The notes beneath the pieces are model-generated. The model was not told the origin of the DNA. It made no database searches and saw nothing but the letters and a program-made list of their open reading frames with translations. Shown piece by piece: positions 25,801 through 36,837 of a DNA stretch of 64,000 bases (positions are counted from its first letter, which is position 1; every line of letters begins with the position of its first letter). Source of the stretch: Theristus sp. LFF4_11 (Eukaryota > Nematoda > Chromadorea > Monhysterida > Xyalidae); NCBI GenBank assembly GCA_030248135.1, contig JASANC010002039.1:62001-126000 (forward strand), written 5' to 3'. A program made the translations under genes and the position numbers.

Positions 25801-28800
25801 GGCCTTCAGTGTTCTGGTCTGCGGAACACTTGCAAAATCTCTGTCCGGTTTTCAAAAAGCAAATCAACGTGTCATGCAGCGTGTCACCTTTTCGCACGAC
25901 GTCCGTTGCTCGGCTGCGAGCTCAGCTGCATGTGGCGCTTCGACTGGCGTAGCTCGTCGTCCTGTGCGAGGCAAAGTGAAGCGGTGGTGTAATCGAAATC
26001 AAACTGTTTGTGCACAGCCAATCAGTTGTGCGCTAATTGCAACGCAACCACTCTTCGCGACCACACAGACCAGTCTAATATCAATTTTTTAAGTTCTGCG
26101 ACTGAATGCGTGTGCAGACGTGGAAAGAAAACTGGTTTCAATCGTTATGTGGCAATTCAAAGTCGTCTAAGTGACTTGGACCCATGTAGGGGACTCGGAT
26201 CACTTTACCAATTTTGAATTCCCGCGTCATCCATGAAACTGTTTACCTACCTATGAGCGCATTGAGTTGCAGCACCAAAATAAAAGATCACACCAACCTG
26301 CGCGGTTCTCATGCTCTGCGAGCGAGCGACCGCCTGTTGGCGTTCGTCGTCGCCTCCGTAGCCGCTGTCTGCGCTGACGCTCGAGTCGCGCGGCGGTGCG
26401 TGCACGTGCGAGCCGCTGAGCACTGCGTAGCTGGCGATCGCCGACGCTGAGTGCGCCGAACGCATCTCGGGCGTTTGATCCCAGCGTTCGTCGGAGCAGT
26501 CGTCTGAGCGGAGCGGAGCGAGCAATCGTTTCGTTTCGTTTCGTTTCATTTTATACGGCGCTCATAAGCGTCAGGCAAATGCACAAGGAAACAGATTCAA
26601 ATCCAGCAAGCTGGGTGCAATCAAGCAATCCAGAAATCGCTTTGCATTGTGGATGGCTCTTTTAAAATAATGTTTGGAACTCTGCTCAACTGACGCTTTG
26701 TGAACAAACAAGATTCGTTCTAAAGTTTTGGGCCGGGTGCAACCGATTGGGATGCCGTGCCGTGATTTTTTGCTGTCCCAAGTTTTCCACAATTCCCACC
26801 TTTTTGAAAGTTTACATTTTTCACCGCTGATTGGTTGCTTTCTGCTACGACTGCTTCTTGCTTGGTACGACCAATTTTGAGGAGTGAAGGAGAAATCTCC
26901 GTTGGAAACCATGAGCACATTCCCATAAGTAAATTGGGATTGCAACTAATGCACCCTGGCATCCATGACGGCGGCGCTAAACACGCACCCTGTGTCGGCG
27001 CATGGCAACCTGCCATGCAGCTGGGAGGACAGCTCACCCCCTTCTCACCTTCACAATGCATAATGCCACAACCTAGCGCGATTCAAACGCAACAGAAAAC
27101 CATCGTGCAAACCTCCAGTAGCGGCGGATCCGTCCGACATTGGCGTCGTAGGCGCCACATCGGTTGAGGCTGAAGCCAGCGGGGGTGCGCCCCTCCGTGT
27201 CCTGGACGCCGTACTCCCGCAGGGCGACTGCGGCAATTGACTGGCGGAGCCGGTTGGTGTCATCTTTACGTTCGTGCAGACAACGTCGAAACTGGCCACA
27301 CACTGCTTGTGTAGACACGTGTCACAATCTGAAACGAATTCTGATAAAAAATGCAGGCTTCTCAAACTGCAAAAAGGTTCAGATATACAAAATGTACGTG
27401 TATACTGCATTGTGATCAAATTCAAAACCAACGACCTGATAAACAACCAATCAGCGTAGCGCCTTGGGAGTTACTTACTGGAGCAAATGTACGCCTCCGG
27501 TTGTATGCCCCAGACGGGCTCGTCGCAATAATGACAATAAGTGGCGTGCAGGATTTGTGTGATCGTCAGCTGGTGGCCACGTAGCTGCATTGTTTTCGTG
27601 GTCGTCATCTTTGACTTCAGTTTCAGAAACACACTGCGCTCCTTCGCGACGTAGCATGGCGTTCGATCGAGCAGTTTTTCGTGCACCGGCGACGACGGCG
27701 GCACGCCGAAGAATTGCTGGCATTGAGTAAATCGCGTTTTCTTTCTTTCTTCAGTTTTGTCTTCAAAAAATATTATCAATTTCAGTTTTTTTACCCAAAG
27801 AGGTGCATGCACCGCTCCACATGGAAAAATACGCGATTTTTTCAAGCTCATGAAATTCAGAAAAAGCATCATCTTATCTGCTCTGATTCGCGGCAACAAA
27901 ACATTGGTACAGTGCTCTAAATGGCACACTCAATTGCCATAAAAAACCGCATACTATGTATCCCCGCAAAATGTTTCTAAAAATAAAAAAGCTCACCTTC
28001 AATACCGAAGCCAACGCGGACACGAGCGCCTGTGCGCGTGCGGGCAGCAGATCGTATTCGGGTACGGATGGCGTTGGCAGGGCCACACCGCCAGCGCCGC
28101 CAACTGACGCAAACAACGTCTCCAAATGGGGTGTCAGCAGACTGTCCACCACCTGAACATTGCACTCGTTGAAATAATCAAGTTGTTGAAGCGCGAAACA
28201 AATTTGTTTTGTAAAAAATAGTAATAAGCAAAAATTTGCACACCTTTGCATTTTGCGCGCGGTCATAGCTGGCAACACCAACCAGCATGTGCTCGCCATA
28301 GATGTTGCCGAGACCTGCAGAAGCAAAAACTCTTTTGGAAATTTCTATTTTCAAAAACTCTTTGGAAAATTTCTATTTTGAAAACTCCAGAAATACTCTT
28401 TTCATGCTTGACGCGGCAATTCAGAACTGGTGAAGTGAACTTTGAATGAGTTCATGAGATAGGATCGGGTCACTTGGGTAATTTTGAATTGCCGCAACAA
28501 GCACGAAACTCTAAAGGGGCATTCATGAAGCAGTATTTAGTGACCGCGTAGCTATGTTTCAATTAGCTTAACCTAGCGACGCGGTCACTAAATACTGCTA
28601 TATGAATGCCGCTTAAGTCATATGGCCAAAAGATATTTTAAGTTTTAACCGGCATTCATGAAGCAGCATTTAGTGACTCGTAGCCATACTTCAAGTAACG
28701 AGAGAATGTCGATTTAGTGGACTGGAGAACAAAGGATTTTACAGAGAACAGATTACGTTCTAATAAAAGATCACCCGTAATTACAGCCAACCAATTAACA

Positions 28801-31800
28801 ACAACCGCCCATCCATCAAATCTACAGTTGTTGTTATCGCCATGGTCACCCTCGTGGCCTGGTGGTAGCGCGTTAGACTACAGTCAGTGCGCTCAAGGGA
28901 TCGAGCCCCGCCGAGGGGTGTATAGGCACTTAATGACAGAGGAAAACCCGATGGTCGCCCTACTCAATGGCGGTTATGTACGCTTCTCTGGGTTAGCACT
29001 GGCTAAAAACATCGCCTAAAAATCCCAACAACAACAAACAACAACAAACAACAACAACAAACAACAACAAACAACAACAACAATAACAACATCGCACCTT
29101 GCGCGCGTTTCTGCCGGAAGTCCACGAGCTGTTCGTGTATCTCGTCGAGCACAAACAAGCGCGCTCGAACGAAGATCTTCGGCAGCGCCGTGTCGTCGAC
29201 GCCCGCGAGCGCAGCGTCGATCGGCTCACGCAGTTCGTCGGCGCTCGCACAGACGCACAGCGGCTGCAACGAGGTTTTTCAGGAGTCACTCTTTTTGGCG
29301 CGCGCCATTTGTTCGCGTTCTAACTTAGGAAAAACCTGCAGAGCAGTATCTTTCCACAATAGGTCATGAGGTTGTGTGACATTTTGAAAAAAAACTTGAA
29401 CGAATGAATTCGCAGCTGTACCGACCGAGTTCGGCAGCAGAAACGTCGAGTGTATCTCATAGGCCCATCGGCGAGCCTCGCGCGACTGCCCAGCCACGTT
29501 GCCGTAAATGCCCGTGATCAAGTAGAACAACTGCGAACGTCGTTTAATTAGTTTACTGTTTTTTTTGCAATAACGCAAAAAACTAAAGTAAGTTTGACCA
29601 ACCAACGAGGACGGATCATCATTGGACATCAGGTAGTGCAAGAATACCGCCAAATGGCCGGGTTTCGTTTGCAGTTCGGCGAAATTCGAAAACGGACCAT
29701 GCGTGTCGAGCTGCAGAGATTAATAATGAAGTTGTTATTGTTGATAAAGTCACTACTTTTTCAGAAAAAATAGAGCGCGGTTGTCTTTCTCTCGTAGTGA
29801 TATTTGTGGCTGACGGAATATAAACACCACAAAAACCACCGCATTCACCATGATCGGGTTGGGTTGCTGAAACCGGTGAGCGAGGCTAGAAATTCTGTAG
29901 AAAAAACTGACCGGCATGACTGCCTCTTCCGATTCCGATTCAGAATTGTCTGGCTCCATCGGTGCGATGTTCAACTGTTGCGCGCTTTTCATCAGCACCG
30001 GACCACCGGCACTCTAGAATGAGAGACAAAGAATAAAAAAAACATTTCGATCATGAGAGGTGGAATTGCAAAATGAATAATGTTGCAAAAACCATTTGAA
30101 CATACCGAACTACGGGTCTGCTGGTGTTTCTTCAAACTCGCAGGGCTGCCTGCAGCGGCTGGTAGCACGGCGACCGCCGACGGAGCGCTGCACTTTGCCA
30201 CCACCGTCGACGCAGGCTGCTTCTTCTCGGCTTGCCGTTGCTGGATTTGCTGCAAGCGATGAACACTTTATAAGAAGTTTCTTTGATTAAATTTTAACCA
30301 TTCCAGTTTCAGCCTGTTTTCAGCAATAACTGATAAAAAGATTAGATGACGGTAAGACATTTCCTTCGATTTTTTTACACCCGGTAACCATCTCAATGTC
30401 AGTTGATTCGTCAGCTGACGGTTTTCTCAACGCGTGTCTCGCACAAATCCTCAAGCCAGCTGTTTGTCTCTTCGTCTGTAAATCACAACTACAAACAAAC
30501 ACCTCTTAGTTCGCGCACCTTAGCGGCAGTTTTGCCGCCAGCCGCTTGAGTTTTCCTTGTAGCAACAGCAGCCGTAGCAGTGGACGACGCACTGTTTGCA
30601 CTCGCCATCGTTACAGGAGTCGCCGCGGTCGAGGAGTTGCGATTCGAATGATTCAATGAAGCGTGCCGGTTTGCGGTCAAAGTGCCAGCCGTTTCACTGG
30701 ACTGATCTCTGGTGACAGCCGTCGTCGTCGCCGGCTTCTCGCTGACCTCGCCCAACTGTTGCTGCAGATTGTCGATACGCCGCTGCGCGCGCTCGATCTC
30801 TTCCTGGAGACTGTTCGCGCCACGCTCGCTCGGCTGGTGCTTCTGACGCTTCAGGATATCGATCAGCTCCTGAATTATCGGATAGTATCTTTTATTTTGG
30901 TACCGCGTCTCAATGCGGTTGTGGACGTAAAAGGAAACTAGTTTCAATCTGTATGTGGTAATTCAGAATAGCCAAAGTGACCCGGTCTTATTTAGAGGAC
31001 TCGGATCCCTTTGCCAATTTTGAATTCCCGCGTCGTGCATAAGACTGCTTACTCATCTATGCACGCATTGAGACGCGGGACCAAAATAAAAGATATTACA
31101 TGTTGCTCTTGCAGAGTTTGTTACTTTTCTGTGTAAAATTGAGGACAGATTTACAAGATAAAAATAGTCATTGTGGTTTTTTTGAAAAAACAAATGATCC
31201 CTCCCAAATGTTGTTCCATAATTTTTTAGCATAGTCGCTGAAAACTCCCTCCTTTACCATTCACGCACCACCAAGTCTGCAATAATTATTCAACAGAAAA
31301 CACTGCAACATGTGCAAATTCCAGAAATATTTCCCGCGCTTACACGAGTTCTTTCACCTGATGTGCTTATCATTTCTTTTGAGTCGTTGTAAAAACTATA
31401 TCAGAAAAATCTTGTGGTATTTTCGGCATTTAGTTGTGGAACAAATTTTTTTACCATAGAAATGACTTGGTGGCGTGCTTGTGGTGAACTTTTTTGTTTT
31501 GACCAGTAGAAAGTACGCTGAAATAATAGTAATAAACATTCTACTAAATGGTTAAAATAAACTGGGCAATAAAAGTGGACATAAAAGCTCAGGATTGAGA
31601 CTGAGACTCTTTACACACAAACATAAAGCCGTGATAAAACCCCAACCTTGTCGCTAAAAAACCATGCAATATCAAGAAAGAACATGAACAAGTTGATGTA
31701 GCTCCGTTTTGAATGACAGTGGCACTTGAAAGTTTATGTTCGACAGAAAAAGTACGAATAAATAAAAATATCCATCAATAGCCTTGTTTGAAGTGCGTGT

Positions 31801-34800
31801 GTGTGTGTGTGTGCGAAACTTTCACCCGAACATAAAAAGCTGAAATCGGTCGTAATAAAACCGTCAGACAGAGAGACAGAGAAGACGAAAAACGAAAACA
31901 TTGAACATATTTTGCAGTAAAAAAGTGTGCATCAGCAATCTTTGGCAGTTAGATGCATCATTGTTCGTTGTGTGTGTGGAGCGCACAAACCCTCAGAAAA
32001 GCGCAGCAATGCTTACTTTGCTAGTAACATGTGAAGCCGAATGGGGATTAGCGCCAGAACAAAAATGCATAAAGCGCATGAATGCATGCAGTCACAATGC
32101 TCATAAAAATTGGCCTCGAAAAGTCACAGAAAACGATATGCACCATGAAAGTTTGCATGCATACCGTAGCAACGGAGCAGTCAAGACTGAAACTTGACTC
32201 TTGTGCCTTTTTGAACCCCCTCCCTTGTAAAGTCCTCAGTTTTCTCATTTTTGTTTTGCCCCGTTTGAAGATATGACAAAGATTTTTCTCACGTTGCGAT
32301 TGCATGCAGTGCGCCGGGAAGACATGAAGTCGATCGACTGTTTTTGAAATAAAGAATATATAATTTTTATGGGTGCGTGCGAGCACACCAGAGACCGACC
32401 AGTGCACTTTTTCTCGAGGAGGCGGATGAGTTATTGCTTTCGAGGGCTTGGCATCCTTTGATGGGCTATTCTGCATCGCATCAAAGCATTCAGCGTGAAA
32501 TAGCTTGATTTTATTTGGCACACGACATTTGGAGCGAATAACATGGCAATGGTCACAACTCACAATGGAGAACAGAACTTTTTGGAGTTTTGTAATGGTG
32601 TCGAGGTTAGGTGCAATGTTTGAGTCGAAGATACCTATGTATGAAGTAAACAAGGCCATGTAACAACATTTGAAATTCTATTTTGATTCTCACTCAAGGC
32701 AACATTCAGAAATGACAACAACGTCATGATGCTGTCGCAAACTCTACGACGAAACAACAATATTTTCCCAAAAAAGTCCAAAAAGGCCACAACAAAAACC
32801 GCTAACACCAAAACACCAGCGAGTTGGCAGCGCTTAACATGATTTTGAGCCACACTAAGCCACGTCGCGTTGTTGGGAGCAAAACGGCGAAATGCCCAGG
32901 ACAAAACACAAACAACAAAAGGGTCAATCAGAAATGAAGAAGTGGGGCAGAGGCGAGAGCGAAGAGACCACAAGCAAATCCTCACTGAAAAGCTACTGCA
33001 TATAAGCCCAAAAGTATCCCCCTCTTAAACGAAGCAAATGTGTACCAGCGCAGTGTCTTGCATGTTCAAAGCGCATCAAACATCTCAGCGTCTTTAGCAC
33101 TGCTCCTTTTCGTTATCGCGAATTTATCCCTTGAAAAACCAAAACGACCTTTCTACCGAAACAACACTACAGAAGACCGTGGGTGCTAAGCGTATAAGCA
33201 TACGAGTTTTTATCAGCGCGTTTTCATCTGAACTTCTTTCGTTTTGCTTTCAGTTCAATTTCGAAAGAGACCACGGCCCAAGGGAACACCAAGCATAGAG
33301 TGGAGGGGGAGGGGGGAGACAGACACCACACCAAGGAATGTAGACTGAGGGTCGATCAGTGAAACAACGAGTTTCCCATTGTTACAGAAAGGCTTCGTAT
33401 TTTGAAACGGACAATCTTAACAAGAGCCAACTGCCGCATTTTTTGAACTTTTTGAAAGCGTAGAAATACATTTTTAACCTACATTCTTGTGTTTGCAAAA
33501 AACGGGAAAATTATCAGTCTAAAAAGTTACAAATGGCCGCAAAAGTACCTATGTTTGATCAGAGGGCGACGCATTTCAACCCAAACACCATTATTATCAG
33601 GTAAATCATTGCAAAGTTTTTTTTCGAACAAATAATGAAGTGTTACATAGAGTACGGTATATGCACATGAAGTGAAACTGGAACAATCTTATCAATAACT
33701 CAGACGTTTTTATAAGCCAGTTGTTGTTGAACGACCAGACGTTTATTCAGCAGTGCAAGAAATGAAAAAATCGGCTGTGCCGTAAGCATCGACATGGCAA
33801 ACTAACTTCTAAATTTTTCTTCTCTCCGTCGATCATCTGCCGCAGAATGTGCACCCTCTGCCTGCGCACCTCCGACTGTTTTTCGTTCTGAAAAAGACGT
33901 ACAACAGAGAATAAAACAATCATCACGCAACAGCATTTTTCTCAATAAGACCCAATTTCCAGTCGGCCTGCCATCACCGGTTATCAAGCGTTTTCTACTT
34001 CAGTGACCAAAACTGAATGTCAAGCACCAAAAAGTAAAATTAAATGCGAGAACGAGAGCGGTTACGTTGACATTTCAAAAATCAGTTGTTTTCAAAATGG
34101 CCAAACTAACAAAAAAAACACAGTCGGTCACATCTGAATAAGAAACTACACCAGCTGTTGATGGCTGTGCTTGAATTCACTTGAATGCTTCTATTAGCAT
34201 GATGCAGCTGAGATTTAGACGATCAGATAAACTGTGGTCCAGTCTTTGTGTGTTCAGCAGCCGTGAAACAAACAGATACAATACATTGGACACTAGAATT
34301 CAGAAAAGGTAATTTTCGGGTACCCATTTGGCTGTTCACCCCCTCACTGTTTCGCGGAACGTTCAACTATTATTGTTCCTTTCTTGTTTCTTGAGGGGAA
34401 GGCGGGGGGGGCGGGCGGTAGGGGTCATAAACTCCAAAAAAACCATTTCAGACGGACCGTGACTGGTTTCGGAGCAGTGATCATAGGCTGTCTGACGGCG
34501 AAGTGCTTCAGCGTTGATGGAGACCGATCCGACGGAGCGGTGGACGTGCAGTAGAAACTCGAGACATCCGCAGATTGGCTGTGCGTCTGCCGCCACTGCT
34601 TGCTTTGCTCGCACGTCGCCCGCGTCGTCGGCTCGTTCATTGAGGCTGCTTTGCTGATTGCCGTACCTTGCAATGGGTGCACTCCTTCGAAACAAATTCG
34701 ATTGTGGCAAAGTTTGAAACTCTAGATCAGGTTTGGTTGTCGGGTTAAATTATCGGATGTGGTCGAGCTATTCGTCTACATTCAAGCACAAAACCCTAGC

Positions 34801-36837
34801 AGAAATCATCAGGTAGCATGACAGATCAACAGCTTACGTGCGTGTACGATTTTCTGCGGTGTTGGCGCTGTTGATTTTTTCCCCGTTTTTTCGTTGTTTG
34901 TAATGTACGGTACAAAGACCAAGTGAAACCTGGATATTTCTGATGTGCCGTTGTACCCGTGTGCGCTGAGTCTGAATGAGCCATAGTCGGTTGACTTGTG
35001 TCGTCTTCACTTGGATCCTCCATCGATACGTAATTCGACTGAATCGGGTGGCCGCGGATTTTTAGCACCACAGTTTGGCCAGCTGCAAACCAGCGGAAAC
35101 TCTGATTAATTTTGTCACACGACACAAGCAGACAGTAATTGGCTGTATCATTCAGGTTGGGGCCAGTTTTTAGCATCCAAATGGGTGCAATTTGCATCTG
35201 ATTTTTTGAGAAAAGATGCGAATGGCGTCTTGGAACTCTGAAAAAACAAGGATTAAAGTATTGTGGTATTGATTGGCTTGGTCGCTGTGCGAAATGAACA
35301 TTGCCGATTTACTTTGCAATCAACGCGTACGAACACCCGTGTGATGGCAGAAGTGCAGCACACGTTTCGCTGAACGGTCGCACGGCTGTGGGATGGTTGA
35401 CAAGTGCTTAATTCAAAAATTCTACGTAAACTAACAAGAAATCATGTGCACGACGTCCATATGACTGAGAGCGGACACGTCCAACCCATTGACGTTCAAT
35501 ATTTGGTCGCCTTCGCGAACACCCGCGCGATATGCGGCACCGTCTGAAGCAAGCAAGGCGTTCTGCCAGAGATGCCGTTAAAATTTTTGAATTGTTTTAA
35601 AGCTACAGGCACATAAACTGGGTTCCAGGGAGCTGCGTTCCAGACATAGTGACTGATTTTCAAGGGAAGACTATAGATATATCCACTACAACACAGACAT
35701 TTGAATTTCGTGCGCTCACGCAATTCTGAATGCAGCTCTGAAACGCAGTTTGTCCATGTTCGAATTGAATCAGAGAAACACGATTGAAACACGACGCCAG
35801 ACTCGAAATTGCGAACTGCTTTTTTGATTGATTAAGAAGTACATAACTTGACATGGAAATTTTTTGGAACAAAGTTTTTCCATGCTATGAAAAGTCTGCA
35901 ACACGAAAAAACCTTCAACTTGTCAAAAGAAAATTGAGGGGGAGTGAACCAGGCTCATAAATCAAATCACACACGAGATGCGTGTGCAATTGATATGCGA
36001 AAAGCTAGCTAGCTTTCAAACAAAAAATTGTCACACTTCCAAAAATCAGCGAGACAGAAAACCTATGGGAAATACGAAAAACATATTCAAAAGTCACAGT
36101 ATCTGCAGCAGCCAAAAGATATTCCATGAAATAAAAAATGTTGCCACTATGGATTGCCATTGTAGAAATTGGCTTGTTGGCATGATTCTGCGTTGCCAGA
36201 ACTGCGGCCAGAAGCCAACTTCATTTGCAGCCATGTACTGGTTGGTTGGGTGCTGGCTGAAACGGCAAGCCTTGCCATCAAAGTCACATATTCCCGTAAA
36301 CGTTTCGCAAAAGTTCACTTGCTCTGTTATCCATTTTGTACAGCAGCTATGATACAACAACGCAAAACCGAAGCGCGCCGACCACAAACGTACCGGCTCT
36401 GACGCTCTGCACGAACACAGGCTTGTCGCCGGTGAGCCTGATGCCGAAGCCGTCCGCTTGCCGCGCGACCACGACGCACCGCTGCACGAGGCGTCTACGC
36501 GGCGGCGGCTGGCTGCTGTTGCTTGTTGCTTGCTCTTTCTCGCTTTCGTTGCGACCGCCTGCACTGCTTGTAGCACTCGTTTTGTGGTTATTGATATGCG
36601 CTTTCGTGCGAGCCGGCTGTGCTGCGACGGAGTCAAGCGACTGCTGGTTTGCTGCTGTGGTTGTCGCTGGTCGCGACGCCGCTGTCGCAGTCATCTCATG
36701 ATTGCCATCGCCGCTGTTTCTAGTCATCGACCGTTCTTGCGATGATGACGATGATTGGCCGCTGGTTTGCGCGTGCATGCCGCTGATTGGCTGCTGCTGC
36801 TGGTGCTCTGCGCGTTTCACACTGCCGACTAGGGAAA
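16120..36837 (-). CDS. rhgf-1: PDZ-RhoGEF (RHGF-1 / ARHGEF11-12 type), 29 exons
   Basis: A Rho guanine nucleotide exchange factor expected to link G12/13-type alpha subunits to Rho. Exons, 5' to 3': 36394-36837, 35436-35543, 34930-35082, 34464-34666 (or 34684), 33807-33887, 30519-30869, 30106-30249, 29912-30013, 29603-29710, 29426-29530, 29098-29263, 28244-28314, 27997-28152, 27479-27716, 27113-27328, 26298-26503, 25888-25961, 25276-25562, 24883-25098, 24266-24471, 23728-23906, 22970-23191, 22685-22761, 22521-22608, 21699-21773, 19433-19687, 18902-19053, 18260-18477, 16120-17142; about 1970 codons, all junctions in phase. PDZ (exons 1-3) has GFGI and AGVREGDQILNVNG. The RGS-like domain (exons 9-12) has HLAVFLHYLMSNDDPSSL and GLGNIYGEHML. 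C1 (exons 14-15) has the full H-12-C-2-C-13-C-2-C-4-H-2-C-7-C pattern. DH (exons 18-21) has MEMMRLTKYPLLLES. PH (exons 22-25) ends KIWFKLINEQA. Exon 1 needs one upstream base, so a 5' exon or trans-splicing with the ATG at 36776-36778 is needed. The junction after exon 4 is the least certain. Confidence 0.9.
16597..16917 (-). repeat. CAA/CAG repeat coding polyglutamine
   Basis: About 320 bases are almost pure TTG triplets on the plus strand, that is CAA on the minus strand, with a few CAC and CAG. In the RhoGEF frame this encodes about 105 residues, mostly Gln with scattered His. The other two minus frames read polyThr and polyAsn, and both stay open. It is flanked by ordinary coding sequence (LALTPQQ before, PAVIDELISELPEEPPPLP after), so it is part of a translated exon. 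Repeat length may be polymorphic. Confidence 0.85.
17137..17275 (-). repeat. 20-bp tandem repeat multiplying the last 3' splice site
   Basis: Seven copies of a 20-base unit read on the minus strand as TTTGCAGGAGCTTTACGAGC, with small changes. Each contains an acceptor-like TTTGCAG or TTTACAG followed by GAG. Candidate exon starts fall at 17142, 17162, 17182, 17202, 17222, 17242 and 17262, plus a TTTACAG 12 bases further upstream. The previous exon ends in phase 0 at 18260. Entry at 17142, 17202 or 17262 gives the polyGln frame. Entry at 17182 or 17242 gives the polyThr frame. Entry at 17162 or 17222 stops at 16974. Confidence 0.8.
17293..18024 (-). mobile_element. tRNA-derived SINE split by a foldback insertion
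   Basis: Two pieces, about 17293-17390 and 17931-18024, together match the SINE copies at 19.2 and 28.9 kb: a tRNA-like head (GTGGCCTGCTGGTAGC on the minus strand) at the high-coordinate end, and the GGGCTAATCC/CGCTCATC body at the low end. ATTAAG, a normal internal SINE sequence, occurs at both breakpoints, consistent with a target duplication. Confidence 0.7.
17391..17930. mobile_element. Foldback element with repeated AATTCCGGCC arms
   Basis: Inverted arms of about 125-145 bases are each built from four to six copies of GAATTCCGGCC-type units followed by AACAATATTAAACCACAC and AAGTGATTTTTGGTAA. The 250-base interior has no coding capacity. It sits inside a SINE copy, so it is the younger insertion. 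A truncated arm recurs in the DB-module gene at 54.5 kb. Confidence 0.75.
18026..18245. mobile_element. MITE, GATCTTTTATTTTGGTCCCGC family
   Basis: It starts ATGATCTTTTGTTTTGGTCCC and carries the family core of GGGAATTCAAAATTGGTAAAG and its near inverse CTTTGAATTGCCAC, so the element can fold into a hairpin. The high-coordinate end lies about 15 bases inside the splice donor of RhoGEF exon 28. Confidence 0.7.
18730..18873. mobile_element. Diverged MITE with CCATTCATG ends
   Basis: The ends GGCCCATTCATGCACGCG and CTCCATGAATGGCGC are inverted, and the inside is rich in GCGCGC-type palindromes. It relates to the copy near 5.9 kb and more distantly to the GGCATTCATGAAGCAG family. It ends about 25 bases from the GC-type donor of exon 27. 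Confidence 0.5.
19200..19386 (-). mobile_element. tRNA-derived SINE, complete copy
   Basis: On the minus strand it has a tRNA-like head (GGCGTGGTGGCAGTGCGTGC, then a GCATCGAGCCCCGCC B box), the body GGGGTGTATAGGCA, and a (CAA)n tail that appears here as GTTGTTGTTGTTG at 19200. It lies in the intron between RhoGEF exons 26 and 27, ending about 45 bases inside the donor. Confidence 0.75.
19781..20535 (+). repeat. Minisatellite, five units of about 149 bp
   Basis: Tandem copies start at about 19781, 19931, 20080, 20227 and 20375, with a partial copy at about 20520. Each contains AAAAGGGTGTTTTCCAGGG, AATTCAATGCGCTGATCACG, GAGCAACTCTAG and GATTTCGGGCGAATCGGCCG. It is in the 2-kb intron between RhoGEF exons 25 and 26 and is not coding. 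Confidence 0.85.
20633..21430. mobile_element. 798-bp element with about 130-bp inverted ends
   Basis: The terminal inverted repeats begin ATTATCCAAAAATGCGGGAG and continue nearly identical for about 130 bases, through GAGACTTGGCTCGACAACTC to a GTACATAAAAG motif. The interior of about 530 bases has no long open frame. It is therefore a non-autonomous DNA transposon or foldback element. The high arm identity suggests recent activity. Confidence 0.8.
23551..23639. mobile_element. Palindromic MITE, GGCATTCATGAAGCAG family
   Basis: Arms of about 30 bases (GGCATTCATGAAACAGTATT, TAGTGACCGCG) are inverted around a short loop, so almost the whole 89 bases forms one hairpin. Intronic in the RhoGEF gene. 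Confidence 0.8.
24060..24235. mobile_element. MITE, GATCTTTTATTTTGGTCCCGC family, internally deleted
   Basis: Both ends match the 18.0-kb copy, including AAGATTGAAACTAG and the GTCGCAGAACT end, but the GGGAATTCAAAATTGG half of the core is missing. It ends about 30 bases inside the donor of RhoGEF exon 20. Confidence 0.7.
26092..26292. mobile_element. MITE, GATCTTTTATTTTGGTCCCGC family, inverted copy
   Basis: Full-length copy in opposite orientation to those at 18.0 and 24.1 kb: AAGTTCTGCGACTGAATGCG at one end and CCAAAATAAAAGATC at the other. The latter end touches the donor of RhoGEF exon 16, leaving about five bases between them. Confidence 0.75.
28407..28512. mobile_element. MITE core fragment (GCGGCAATTCAGAAC type)
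   Basis: Inverted sequence GACGCGGCAATTCAGAACTGG...AATTTTGAATTGCCGC corresponds to the inner palindrome of the GATCTTTTATTTTGG family without its outer ends. It is immediately followed by a member of the GGCATTCATG family. Confidence 0.5.
28516..28695. mobile_element. One full and one half GGCATTCATGAAGCAG MITE
   Basis: The 28516-28615 copy is a 100-base hairpin with arms GGCATTCATGAAGCAGTATT, TAGTGACCGCG. A half copy, one arm only, starts at 28651. Both lie in the intron between RhoGEF exons 11 and 12. Confidence 0.75.
28846..29091 (+). mobile_element. tRNA-derived SINE, best-preserved copy
   Basis: The head has an A box (TGGCCTGGTGGTAGCGCG) and a B box (GGGATCGAGCCCCGCC), then a GGGGTGTATAGGCACTTAATG body, and ends in about 60 bases of CAACAA/CAAACAA. 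The tail ends about six bases from the donor of RhoGEF exon 11. SINE orientation is opposite to the gene. Confidence 0.85.
30884..31093. mobile_element. MITE, GATCTTTTATTTTGGTCCCGC family, well-preserved ends
   Basis: It has outer inverted ends ATCTTTTATTTTGGTACCGCG and an exact-type inverse at 31060-31090, with the inner palindrome (CAATTTTGAATTCCCGCG) between. The low-coordinate end lies about 15 bases from the acceptor of RhoGEF exon 6. Confidence 0.8.

Noticed and set aside
26571..27061. Two overlapping minus-strand frames of over 110 codons between C1 and downstream exons
   Set aside because: They lie in the intron 26504-27112, the flanking exons join in phase without them, and neither has suitable splice sites.
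29030..29091. CRISPR-like or simple microsatellite array of CAACAA
   Set aside because: It is the 3' tail of a SINE, with no repeat-spacer structure.
36094..36393. Coding extension downstream of PDZ exon 1
   Set aside because: The GTACGT donor at 36393 joins exon 35436-35543 in phase and restores a canonical PDZ motif, so the longer frame is intronic.
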